Source of the DNA: Eucommia ulmoides
Taxonomy: Eukaryota; Streptophyta; Magnoliopsida; Garryales; Eucommiaceae
Reading direction: 5' to 3'
Length of the DNA: 64,000 bases
Assembly (NCBI GenBank): GCA_016647705.1
Contig: CM028332.1
Span: 29,021,300-29,085,299, forward strand
Shown: piece after piece, positions 9,324-22,100 of the stretch
How positions within the stretch are numbered: position 1 is the stretch's first letter
Layout of the letters: the number at the start of each line of letters is the position of its first letter
Program-made: the position numbers and the translations under genes
Notes under the pieces: generated by a model
Databases searched by the model: none
The model's input: the letters and a program-made list of their open reading frames with translations, nothing else
What the model was told of the DNA's origin: nothing

Positions 9324-11552
9324 TGTTACCCAAATAGCTACCCAAGAGGGGGTGAATTAGGTAGTTACTAAAAATAATCATTAATTTCTTTAAACACACA
9401 TAATCAATTCCCTAGATAGATTATTATCTTTATACGCAGAGGATATGTGTTTAATACTAAATACACACCGAAACAAAATATAAATAATAAATCAATGCAT
9501 CACACAAGAATTTATCCTGGTTTGGTCAAACTAATCTTGCCTACGTCTAGTCTCCAGAACTCCACGGAAATTCGCAATCTACTAACCCCCTTGATTCTTT
9601 TACCAGGCAGAAACCAAACCCTTACAACTCATATTCTTTTACTAGCACATAATCAACCTTTTAAATTTACCTTTTTCACAGTCCAAGGATGAATCCTGTC
9701 CTTTTACCAGGCTAAATACTAATCTAACACTCTCTCACTTATCCTTTTCACATGGAATGATGAGCATTTATAATCACTCAAAATGATTCAATTACATGAT
9801 GAATCAAAATCTAATTCTTTTCAAGGGAAAAGAATAATCTAACATTTTTACCAGAACAAATAACCTAACAATTTTACCAGAACAAATATCAAACCCTAAT
9901 CTATTTCACAGGCAAAAGATCGAAACCTCGTTACCCTGACCAGACACCGTCCCAAACGTGTCTAACCTACTCAAACTCACAAATATGAGTTTCTTCCCAC
10001 AAAGAGCTTCCTATCAGCTCAATACAAATATAATCGATTAATGTCCTAAATAATGACTACGTGATAGATACAATATGAGACAATTAAAATATGATTAATA
10101 AATAAAGTGGTTAGCACAAAATTAGCACGTAATCAGATAATAAGGCAAAAATCGTTTAAAAAAAAAATTTAGGCTTTGAAATTTAAAACGATTTTCTAGT
10201 AATCCTATACCAAGCACTCAATATAAATATAACTTTAAAGCGAATAATAAAGCTTGGATAGATCTCACCAGAAAAACACCGAAGATAATGACGATATCGC
10301 AATTAAAACACAAGTTGGTGACGCCAAATAGCAAGCGCTTTAGATCAAGAACTTATATAGAATTACTCTTAGAAATCTCATAAAAAAATCTCACTCTTAG
10401 AATAGATCAAACTAATGTTCTTGATGTGTCTAATTCAATTCTTGTAGATCTCCATTAATAGACTAATAAATATTCCTCCAACGGCTAGTTTTTCAAAGAT
10501 ATATCACTAAATAACACTCTAAGATCCCATATAACATATCATATCAATATCTTTATATTCCACTTAAAAATATTCTTTGAATCTCACAGTTAACTCCACA
10601 AAACTTTTCCAAATTTAAAACCACAATAATGGGAAGTACTAAATTATTTAAATTAAGATAATCTCAAAATATATAGACTAAATCAATAGGGATCACTAAA
10701 TAGGTTGCTTATATTTGAAATACATTCAAAATCCCCAAATCCCTTTCTTAGAATCATAAAAAATTGATAGTTTTTTACCAAGAAACCAAATTAGCTGAAT
10801 TATTGACTAAAGCAGTCGGTTGACCGACTCCATTTGGTCGACCGCCCAGTGTTAGGTTGCTTTTAGCCGTTGGCATTTTACTAGTCGATTGACAGACCCA
10901 CCTAGTCGATTAACCGACTAGATCAGTGGGTTTTCCCTTTTTCACCTACTACACCCACTGAACCATTCGGTTGACCGACCCCAATCAGTAAGTTGGTTAA
11001 CTGAATTTATCAGAGTGCTTAATTTCTCATCAATTTTAGCCATTGTTTCAAATAGTTTACCGATTACTTTTCTCGGTTGATCGATTGGATTAGTAGAACT
11101 CCATTTTAACTCCCAAAACTCATTGTTTCATTAAGTCAACCAGACTTTTTTGTCAGTTGACCGAATTGACCCGAAAACACAATATTTTATACTTTAAAAC
11201 ACATTTTTCATTTAGGTCAATTATCAAAATCATTTCACATAATGAGCACATAAAATATTTCATTTTAGGATATTAAACTTATTACTTCTTATCGTGATAC
11301 ACATTAGATTATTTCATTTTAAGTATTGTGCGTGATCCTAATTTGGATTGCATTAAGAGTATAAAAGTAAAGAGTTATTTTCATATATTTTTCTTCAGCG
11401 TCTTCAGAACTCTTCACATCTTCATCTTGTCTATCTTGCACCCTTAATGTTTTCTTCAATGATTCTTCTTCTCAATCAATTGCATGGAACTATAAATCTG
11501 AAACACTCTATAAAACCATTAATTCCACAAAAAATATCAATACTTAAATCCC
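9324..11552 (-). repeat. 5' LTR of Copia-1, about 2.2 kb
   Basis: Starts TGTTACCCAAATAGC next to the primer-binding site and is homologous over its length to the solo LTR at 27,265-29,413 and to the partial LTRs at 27,234-31,344, 35,299-35,690, 35,691-37,090, 41,778-43,062 and 63,711-64,000. The outer 50 or so bases (the family's ATCTTAGGATCAACA end) are missing, so the right edge is truncated. At 10,810-11,170 it carries an array of GGTCGACC/GGTTGACCGA-like motifs. The small open stretches inside are not genes. Confidence 0.8.
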
Positions 11553-11607
11553 GACTGATTGGTGTTTTTTAAAATGATTTGACTAATTGGATTGCCCCGA
11601 CTACAGG

Positions 11608-12047
11608 GTTTTTGAAGCTTAACAAGGATGGAAGTACTAGGGAGAACCCTGGGAAAAAAAAAGGTTTGGAGGACTCATTAGAGATAATCAGGACAACTGG
11701 ATGATAGGTTACTTCAGTCAACTTCACTCATGTGCATTCCTTGAAGTTGAAATCTAAAGCATTCACACAAGCATACTTCTTATGGTCTCCAAGGATTACT
11801 CGAGAGTCATTGTCGAAACAAACTCGCCGAAAATAGTGGCATTGATAAATGGTAAGTGCCCTAAAAATCACATCTTGAGGAGCTGGATCGAGGATTGCAA
11901 AAGCTTCCTCTAGTCAAGCAATTACACTCTGCAACTCATGTTCAAAGACAACAAATGTACGAATTTTCTGGCAAAGATGGGGATATTAGTTTCCTTGAGG
12001 CTCCCTTAGAAGACATGACAAGATTGCTCTTCTCAGAGATGAAGAAC
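11608..12047 (+). pseudogene. RNase-H-like (RVT_3) remnant
   Basis: Reading across frameshifts, 11,612-12,047 gives fragments typical of the plant RNase-H-like domain found in non-LTR elements and copied genes: LKLNKDGSTRENPG, GLIRDNQDNWMIGYFS, IVETNSPKIVALINGKCPKNH and SWIEDCKSFL. The first Asp of the catalytic set (the D of NKDGS) is visible. Frame changes near 11,660, 11,760 and 11,910 and an in-frame stop rule out function. No reverse transcriptase of the same element is visible next to it. It lies just downstream of the kinase gene, in the opposite direction. Confidence 0.6.
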
Positions 12048-12484
12048 GAAACTTTTTTTTTTTTTTATAAGCCCACAAGAAGAAAATACTATATTCCTAA
12101 AAGAGACGTTTGGTTCAGTTCTACTATTCTAAGAAAAAAAATATAGCAAAAAGGTTAGTTTACACTTTAAGCTAGAAGAATGAGGAGAATAAAAAGCTTA
12201 CAAGAATGCAAAGCACATATAGTATACAATCTAAATTTCTCTACATGCTTAAATTCAGGCAAAAGACCTGGCCAAAACCTAATGTATGCCAATCTAACTA
12301 TGCATTTCACATGATCACAACTCAAAATGGAGTTAGAAACTCAGTTCATATATACACACTCCCTTTCCATTAACTTCACACCGGTAAACATCATACAAAA
12401 TCGATCTTTCGGAATCAACACTATCAACACCAATCTAGCCAGGGCACAACCAAAAAAAAAAAAAATCAAAAAATACGCAGCTCT
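12048..12484 (-). other. 3' flank / probable 3' UTR of the kinase gene
   Basis: AT-rich sequence after the kinase stop codon on the minus strand. I see no gene and no unambiguous poly(A) signal. Poly-T at 12,051-12,066 and poly-A at 12,453-12,465 are simple runs. Confidence 0.4.
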
Positions 12485-13024
12485 TCATCTACTGTCCGAA
12501 TTTCCCAATTGTTCCTGTAATCGAAAGCAAATGTTCGACATTTCACATAACACCTTACAAAGATGATCATTTGAGGTTGATCTTGGGCACCTCAACAATT
12601 GCTGCTGGAGCTGAAAAAACAGATTCAAAGCCTTTTGATCATTCGAACAACGTTCCCCAAGAACATGAATCATTTCAAAATTGTTTTGGGATGGGATTGG
12701 AGGGACTAGAAAAGGGTGTTGAAGAAGCTGAGGGATTCTCCATCTCTCGTTCCGATCCCAAGCCAAACACTTCCTCATGAGATCAAGAAGCCATGGGTTG
12801 GGAACAGGTTCGAATGTGATCTCGTAGTTTGGGTTTGTTATGACTTTGAATTTAGCCCAGAAGGTCTTGTACTCGGAGAAGGGTGTTCTTCCGTAAACCA
12901 TTTGGTAGAGGATGCAACCGAGTGACCAGATGTCAGATGGACGGCCACACTTTATGGTGTTCCCGTTTGCATCTGTTTCGTTGCACATGAATGCTTCGGG
13001 AGACATGTAACTCAGAGTACCCAC
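12485..13024 (-). CDS. MPS1: Kinase exon 6 (activation segment end and C-lobe, residues 634-812)
   Basis: Acceptor GGTACAG|GTGGGT. Begins [14 protein letters not shown], then [19 protein letters not shown] and the C-lobe up to [10 protein letters not shown], followed by a 70-residue Gln/Asn/Ser-rich tail ending GNSDSR and a stop at 12,485-12,487. Confidence 0.94.
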   Translation of the reverse strand: MGTLSYMSPEAFMCNETDANGNTIKCGRPSDIWSLGCILYQMVYGRTPFSEYKTFWAKFKVITNPNYEITFEPVPNPWLLDLMRKCLAWDRNERWRIPQLLQHPFLVPPIPSQNNFEMIHVLGERCSNDQKALNLFFQLQQQLLRCPRSTSNDHLCKVLCEMSNICFRLQEQLGNSDSR

Positions 13025-13126
13025 CTGTACCATCATAAAAAGATGGCCATTTGTTTAGTGTTTTTTTTCTTGGATTTTTTTTTTTTTTTCTATTCCCATA
13101 TAAGCTGGAGAAAAATATGAAAACAG

Positions 13127-13186
<60 letters not shown>

Positions 13187-16100
13187 ATTTATTTAGAACA
13201 ATTTCTCTTTTAGAAACATAACAGAGGTATTCCTAAATTCAGTTTTTGTTACCAGTTTTTTTGGAGCAAAAATAAAAATGTGGTGGAAGAAACATACACA
13301 AATGCCATCTTAGTGTTCCTTTTCCCAAATTTTTTGGAACAGAAGCATAAATCTTTGAACAATTTTTTTTTTCCATCCCGTTTCCAGTATTTTGTTTTGG
13401 TTTTGAAAATATGGAAATATAACAAAAATGGATTTTTTTTGTTCCCTTATTTCTGTTTCTGTTCCTTGTTTTTTGGGGAAAAAATCTTGAGAAGAAAAAC
13501 ACTAGGGCACCATTTGACATATCTTTTTTTCTTTTTTTTTTTAAGTAATTTGACAATAATAAAAAAATATTGAAGAAAAAAAGGTACTTTCACAAAAGCA
13601 AATATCAAATACATGTTTAATAAGATTGGGAGAACATCCCAAAACAAATACTATTATTTTTAGTTTCTTTTTTGTTAAAATGAAAAAGCACCCAATGCAT
13701 CAAACCCATTCATCTTGTTAACCATCACAATCCAAAATTTAATTTTCTTGCATTCTGAATGGAAACAAGTAGGCAATAACCCTGTATCATGTCACCATAG
13801 AAACCATAGATGAATATATAGGAGCAGAGTTGCATCTCTGATTTAGAGCAATTGGATAAAAAAGATATGGAGTAAAAACCTGTGAATCTCGTTGAATGTT
13901 AGTTGTGTCACTCATTATAGCTTTGGCAATACCGAAATCGATTAGCTTCAGCGAACCTCTGACGAGAAGAAAATTAGCTGGCTTTAAATCAGAGTGTACA
14001 ATACGTTCCTCGTGTATGGTGTTAACAGCTAGAAGTATTTGCTGCCAAAAGTTTTAAGAAGATTAAATATTAGAGTTTATTCAACAGACAAAAATTTGCA
14101 ATTGACAAGGTTGATAAACACCATTGGACCAAATAACCTACAAGTCATATTGACATTGCATAATGCAGGTTACCTTCATCTTTGCCAATAGAGTGCAAAA
14201 CCTCAATGATACAAACAAAGATTAAAAAAAAAAAAAAAAAAAAAAAGGTTGAAAGGTTTTAATAATATTTTTATTGATACAAATTTCTTTTCATATTGGA
14301 ATGCCCCAAGCAGCCCATTGATGTAGAAACTTTTGGATCGAGTTTACGTGACCCAAAATGCTTATGTCAAGGTATGAGTAGAAACTCATATGATATTTTA
14401 TATATGAGACAATCTTTTCAATGTGGAATCTCACAATATTCCTCATTCAAAGACATGGAGTTCTCGTTGTGTTGGTCCAATTCGTCCCCTTGGTTGGGGG
14501 TGAAAATAGAGCAACCCATGAGCAAAATCAGGGTACTTACCCTGGGGTCTCTATCCCTCTCCAAAGCCTCTACTCTCTATCGACACTCCCACGGTACTGT
14601 TTCCGGACCAAGATTGGCTCTGATACAATTTGGATTGAATCCACATGGCCCAAAATACTTAAAATAAAGTACTGGTAGTGGCCCTAGACCACATAGTATT
14701 TTATGTTAGTTCCAAAAGAAAGAGACACAACAACAACTAAACATTTGTCTCACTTATGTAGAGTTGCTTACATGAATCCATTTACGCCATAATAATTGAT
14801 CAAGGACCATCCCCTCCGTCAGGTTTAATGTCATCAAATCATTTCTGACAGTCTCGTCTAACATCTTCTTAAGTTTACCTCTCCCTCTAGTAGCCCCCTA
14901 TACTTAAACTAAATCATATTTTCTCACTGGTGCTTCTACGAGTCTTCTACGCACATACCCAAACTAATTTTCTCTTCGATGAGTGTTATTCCTAAATTTT
15001 CTCCAATAGTTTCATTCTTAATTTTATCCATTCTTGTCTTCCCACTCATCCACCACAACATCTTTATTTCTGTCACCCCAATTTTCTGAACACGATTCGT
15101 TTTTACCATCCAACATTTTGAACCATACAGAAGCGCTGGTCTTATAGCAATTTTGTAGAATTTTCTTTTAAAGTTTGAATGGGATCCGACGATCACAAAT
15201 CACCCGAACTGCACTTCTCCACTTTAACCAACCTGTCTTGACTCTATGCATAATATCCTCTTCGATTTCGCCATTACTCTGAATCATTGAACCTAAATAT
15301 CTAAAATGATCAATTTTTAACACCTCCTCATCTCCAATTTTGATCACACTACCATCTCTCCAGGTATTATTAAAATTGCAATGCATATATTTCGTCTTAC
15401 TTTTGCTAACCTTCAAACCTTTAGACTCTAAAACTTATCTCCATCTTTCTAATTTAGTATTAAGACCTATTCTATTTTCGCTAACTAATACTATGTCATC
15501 CATAAACAATATACTCCAAGGTACTCCATCTTGAATATATTTTGTAAGCTCATCCATCACTAAAACGAAGAGGTAAAGACTTAAAGATGGTCCTTGATGT
15601 AAGTCTATATTAATAGGAAATGCACAAGTATCCCCTCCTCCTGTTCGAACACCAGTGACTATATTTTCATACATATCCTTAATTACTTCAATGTATACAT
15701 TGGATACATTTTTCTTTTCTAGCACCCATCACAAAACTTCTCCGAGTACTCGATCATAAGCATTTTCTAGGTCCACAAATACCATATGTAAATCTTTTTT
15801 CTTTTCTCTATATTTTCCCATTAATCTCCTACATAAATAGATAACTTCAGTGGTTGATTAGTTAGGTATAAATCCAAATTGATTTTCTTCTATGCTCGTT
15901 TCATATCTTATTTTATATCCTATCACTCTCTTCCAAAATTTCATAGTATGACTCATAAGTTTTATACCCTTATAGTTCGTGTAACTTTGAACATCCCCTT
16001 CATTTTTATAGATGGAGCACGAAGATACTCCTCCTCTAGTCGTCAGGCATTCTTTTAGTTCTCAAAATGTCATTGAAAAGTCTAGTCAATCACTCTATCC

Positions 16101-19100
16101 CAATATCTCCTAAACTTTTCCACACCTCTATAGGGATTTCATCTAGCCCTACTACTTTTCCAATTCTCATCTTCCTTAGTGCTATTCTAACTTCCGAAGC
16201 CTTAATTCTTCTATAAAACTTATAAATCTTATCTGAAGATAAACTAAACAACTCTAATCTAGATTCCCCAACGTCATTCTCATTAAATAAATTATAAAAA
16301 TAATTTATCCATCGTTCCATAATCTCCTCATCTTTCACCAGTACCTTTCCATTAGTATCTTTGATGCATCTGATAATTCCAATATCTCTAGTCTTTCGTT
16401 CACATCACCTAACAAGTTCAAATATATCCTTCTCTCCCTCTTTTGTATCTAACTTTTGATACAAATTATCATACACCCTAAGTTTTGATTCCTTAATTAC
16501 TTTTCTTGCCTCCGTTTTTGCATGTTTATACTTCTCCAAACTCTCCCTACTTCGATATTTTTATCATTCTTTATAAGCTATTTTCTTGTCCTGAAAGATT
16601 TTTAGACCTCCTCATTCCACAAACAACTTTCTTTATATGTGATCTTCCTCCTGTACAAACTCCTAAAACTTTTCTTCATATCTCTCTAATACGACTAGCC
16701 ATATCAATCCACATTTTGTTCACACCTCATGTCTTTTCCATAACTCATCATTTCTAATTTTATCCTTAAACAACTCTATCTTTTCACCTCTTAAATCTCT
16801 CCAACGTATCTTAGAGAGATGAATATCTTATCCCTGTTTGCCGACTCTCGTTTCCATCCCTGACACTTCAAATTGGTTACCATTAGTCTATGTTGGGTAG
16901 CAATATTCTCTCCGGGTATGACTTTACGATCCTTACATATTAAATGATCACTCGTTCTAATAAGGACAAAATCTATCTGGCTATTCCTCTTACTACTCTT
17001 AAATGTGATAAGATATTCATCTCTCTTCCTAAAACATGTATTTAGAAGAATTAAATCATAGAGAAATGGGAAAATATAGAGTAGAAAAAAAAAAAAAAAA
17101 GAGGCAGAAAATAGTTCAGATAGAGGTTAAATCGAAAAACTCATATATCTAACACACACAAAAAAAAAAAAAAGGGTTTCCCCAACAGTTAGGACTTGTA
17201 GAAATCCAATAGGCCTAACTCACTCTCAAAAGAGCCTTGAGAGAAGAGGAACGCCTTTAGGCTTATATATAACCCATGATGAGATAACATAAGCGATGTG
17301 GGATTCAACACGCCCCTTCAGGCATAGGATGGAGTTTGCCAAACCACTGCAAACGGATGTAGGGGTAGGATTCAACACGGTTCCTCACGTGCAGGGTGGA
17401 ATTTGCCAAATCACTTTGAACAGATATCGAGGGGCCAAAAATCACATAGAGACCTTGCTCTAATACCATATATGAGGGGCTGTTTAAGTCATAAAGAGAT
17501 TGTCAAAGGTGACAGACTTTTTCTGAATACTCCCTTGAGTTTAAAATATCGGTGGATGCTCCATATAGATAGCCTTAGGTAAATCGCCATTGAGAAATGC
17601 ATTCTTGACATTCAACTGATGTGACCAAGAATACGAGGCAATTGGTGAAACAATGAGGTTGACAGTAATCAACTTTGCAACCGGGACAAAGGTGGGGCCG
17701 AAGTCTTTTCCCAAAATTTGTGTGAAGCCCTTGGCTACAAGGCATGCCTTATACCAATCAATGGAGTGATTTGCCAGATATTTGACAGTGAACACCCACT
17801 TATATCCAGTCGTTTGTTCGCCAAATAGCAAGGCAATCAATTCTCACATCTGATTCTACTGTAGAGATCCATTTATGCTTTCATAGCGGCTATCCATTTT
17901 AAATTCCGAAGGGCCTCATGTATTGACGAGGAAAAGACTGAATCAATCTGTCCAAGAAATGATTTGTATTGATTCGAGAGACCCTGAAAAGACATATACT
18001 TGGAAATCAGATGATTAGTAGAGCAGGAACGAAGGTAGCAGGATGGTGGATGACGTTCCCGAGTAGGGTAGCAGGGGAGAATATGATTGGAAACCAAGAG
18101 AGATAGGGAGATACCTGATTCCGAAGAAGATGCCAACAAAGAATCAAGAGCACGTGGACTATAAGAGTAAACCTCTAATGGTGCGGGCGAGGAGATAGGT
18201 AGTAGGTGTCTCTTGGGTGGTGGAGATATATCAAGGATAAGAATAGGGTGTGGAAGTAAAGTATCATCCTTTGTAGAACTCGCCTCGATAGGTGGGAAGA
18301 GATAGTATTGGAAAAGAATAGAACAGTTTTGAGAAACATAATATCGAGAGAGTGATAAGTCTGACGAGTGACAAAAATCGTAGCAATTTTATAGCCCTTG
18401 GACATAGAGAACTATTCTAAAAAGACACATCGAATAGCTTTCTCATCAAGCTTGTTCAAGTAGGACTTCGATTCTGTACAAAACAAGTGCACCCAAAGAC
18501 ATGGGACAAAATAGGGAAAAGGGTGCTAGTCGACTAGAGTATATAAAGAGGGGTCTTGCTTGTAACGACACAATCAAGGTTGCGATTAATAAGGTAGGCG
18601 GTGGTGGGAACCGTACGAAAGTTGGGATGCCCATAGGAGACACCGAACCACAAACATAATGTGATGGCTTGCTTTCCGCAACACTATTCTGTTCAGGGGT
18701 GTAGGGATAAGTAAGTTGCTGAAGGATGCCTTGCTTATTAAGCTCAACCTAAAAGTTGTTAAATATGTATTCCTTTCCATTGTTTGACCGGATATTACAC
18801 ACGACATTTTTATATTGGATTTTTATCATTTGAAAAAAAAAAAAAACAAAGTTGAGTGTAAACTTCTAATTTTTTCTTCATCGAATAAACCCATGTATAT
18901 TGATTATAATCGGTTATGAAGATGACATGAAAGAGATGTTTGGAAATAGCCGTAACAAGAGAAAGTCCCCAAATATCAAAGTGAATGAGATTAAAGCATT
19001 GGGTGCTCTGTGCATGCAAGGAATGTAGAAAGTACGAGTTTGTTTAGTCACAAACCACACGTTGAAATTTATAATCCTTGCAAACTTTATTAATAGATGA

Positions 19101-22100
19101 AAACAATCATCATAAATACTGAAAATTTGCATGTCCTACATGGACATGATACAAATTTTTAAAAGAACAAATAGAAGGGTCAAAAACAGGTAAGACAGAG
19201 GCTTGCATGTTAGGAGGAGGCACTTCGGGTGGTGGAGAGTCCCCGAAGTAGTAAAGTCCAATGTACTCATATCTTCAGCTAAAAATCTTCTTCGAAATTA
19301 GGTCCTGCAAGAAGTAACGGTTGGGTAAGAAAACAAAGGCACGGTTAAGATTCTTAGTAACGCAACTAACAAATAAAAGATTATAGGCAAACTTAGGGAC
19401 ATAATAAACAAAGTTAAGGGAGATATCTAGGGAAAAACAGGCATCTCGTTGGCAACAAATCGCTATAAAAGTCCCATCGACAATACAAACAGATTGATCG
19501 ACAAATGAAAAAGTGGAGGTAAAAGTAGAGAGCTCACCAGTTATGTAATTTTTAGCCCAGAATCCATAATCCAAATTGGGTAACAAAACTAACCATGAAA
19601 CGCAGTAGTAGTACCCGATGCAAAAGCAACCATGGGGCTAAAAGACGATGTCAAGTTGTGCATCTAGCCCTGAAGTTGACCAATGTGGGCTTGAACTTGG
19701 GCAAAATCCAATTAAGTTGGTGGTAGATCTGGCATACCAAGTACTACATCAGCAATAGTGCCAGTAGGGGCACTCATTTTCCTCGCCTACCACCTCTTTG
19801 GTTTTGAGGTTTCAACTCAGGATGAAGATCATAGCAGCGATCAATGTGTGATTATACCTACAGCAGTGCTAACAGACTGCACACGACCATGTGGAGCGAG
19901 GACCAAAGGGGGCCGCAAAGGCCATCTGCTCAGGGACTGAAGGAGTGAGTTTGAGAGGAAAGATAAGTCATCGCCATGCATCCCCCTCTATGCTAGTGAA
20001 TGCTCTATATAGGTCAGGCATCAAATATGTGTTTAAAATCGTAGTTCGAAGATTCTCAAACTCAAAATTTAAACTCATCAAGAAATGGTATGTGTGATGG
20101 CAATCTTGGCGCTTGGACTCAATCTCCGCCACATTGTCATGAAATTCGCTCACAGGTTCATACTGTATCAATTCCTCCCACCAAGTCTGAAGGTACTCGA
20201 AGTTGTTTGCAACAGATAGCCTCAAGGATGCCTTGGAAGCATGAGAGATCTCACGATAAAACTCGAAGGTCCTTGAACGTAGGCATACATCTTCATCAGA
20301 GCAAACCATTGTCCTTTTGTCTCATAGTACATGAACATATTGTAGATCTGCTCTTCCTGAGAGTTGACCATCCACCTTAGGATAGTACAGATGTTTGCAT
20401 CCCACTGGACTGGACGAAGTTGGAATCACTGATGGGTGGCTTTGGATGAGTGTCCACGAGTCATCTAGTCTTGCGTTTTCCACCAAGGTAGAGACATATG
20501 GAACGAGACCACACATGGAATCCCATTTAGTAATATAGTTGTTACACACTGAATCGAGACAATAGTGTCACGAGACAAATATGGGCAACAGGGGGAGTGG
20601 CCGAAGGCAGTGCAAGAACAGTCTCCATTGGACAACTTTTTTTTTTTCCAGAAGCCATGTGTAAAGATTGTACGAGATTCTGGAAACAAACAATCCGACG
20701 GAGACAACAGAGTAGCAACTGTGTCCCGGAAAAAGAAGGCACAATATAACGAGGGTAACAAGATATGAGGTTACCTAACCATATAATAGTCAAAAAGAAC
20801 TATTGTGTGCTTAGTACATTCAGAACACCAACAAACGTTGAACAACGACGATGTGCAGCAACTACAGGACGTGCCTGAAACGAAAAGGGTTGATGGACAA
20901 TCGCGGTTTACTGATGGTGAAGGTCAGACAAGCCTCGATTTACGATGGTGGATAGATACCACAACTGCGGCCTTGGAGTGAGGCTGCGATGGCGGCGACG
21001 GTTGGATGGAGGCTTGCGACAATGGTGCTGAACCACACAACTAGCGGCATTGGGAGGCATTGCGTGTAGCGCGAGTTGTGGAAGGCATTGCATATAGCGC
21101 GAGTTGAGGCAAGGGGGACGGGTTTTGGTGGTGGTGGCCAAGAGGTAGGTTTCGAAAAAAAGAAGAAAAAGATTCCTTGTAGCTCTAATACCAAGTAGAA
21201 ACCCAATGGCTCTAACCCACTGACTCTCAAAAGATGCCTTGAGAGTGGATTGCCCCTAGACTTATATATATCTCAAAATGAGATAACACAAGCGATGTGG
21301 GATTCAACAGGACTCACCTTGGAATTTGAAAGACAATTGAAACTGAATCATTTACAATTTTTCCAGTAGCATGTGAACATGAAGAAATAATGGTACATAT
21401 TCATCTACGGACCAGTAACCTCCAACAATACTTGTCAAAGCCAAAAATTAGCACATGCAAGCTTCATCTAAAGTAATTAATTATACCAATCCAGAAGTCT
21501 TGACAATGACTCAAACATGTTGAGGTTTTTTTTTTTTTTTGTCAATATTCTCCGAACAAACTGCCACATAAAATACAAAAATACAAAGTGATTCTTTGGA
21601 GCTATATTTCCATAACCAACAACACTGTTGACAACAAGAGAGACAAGTGCATATCATTGACCACAAGAAGCCAAAACTAGTTAAAATCTTTGATTTTATG
21701 ATTCAGATGTAAATATTTTATGCATCATTTCTCATGAATTAACTTTAACCAATGATAACTGAGGATAAAAGAGAAATACAAGTAAAGGACTTGTTTCCAG
21801 TACCTGCCAATAAAATCGGAGCCAGTTCTCATCTATGGTAGAATTACAGCTATCCAATTCTCTCCACTTTTGGGACAGCATGTGAGCTAAATCAATTTCC
21901 CCATACTCGAGTACCATGTATATATATCCATCTTCCTTAAGTTTGCCATCTTTATTACACATGGAACCATTCATGACTTCCCGTAGTAAATTCTTATCTG
22001 TTACCTAAAAAGAGAAATGGCTGTTAAAATAGTTTCCTAAATTATCAAGTCAAAGTAAAACATGGATCAGCATAATATAATTTTAAATATAATTAGGAAA

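Larger units (their letters stand above)
17197..21309 (-). mobile_element. Copia-2: copia element with 114-bp LTRs in kinase intron 4
   Basis: Short direct repeats (17,197-17,310 and about 21,195-21,309, each ending GATTCAACA) bound a minus-strand copia element. Both sides carry GGACT (17,192-17,196 and 21,310-21,314), an exact 5-bp target-site duplication. Order on the minus strand: primer site (GCTCTAATACCA on plus, 21,182-21,193), gag, GAG-pre-integrase, integrase, partial reverse transcriptase. Everything after the first RT blocks, including the YxDD box and RNase H, is missing, so the element is internally deleted. It is the last insertion in an intron that still has intact splice sites. 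Confidence 0.83.

Noticed and set aside
13239-13647. Overlapping Phe/Lys-rich frames on both strands
   Set aside because: Poly-A/T-rich intron 5 of the kinase gene; no domain, and splicing of the flanking exons is well supported.
19758-20380. Plus-strand frames rich in Cys/Arg/His
   Set aside because: Antisense of the Copia-2 gag and its linker.
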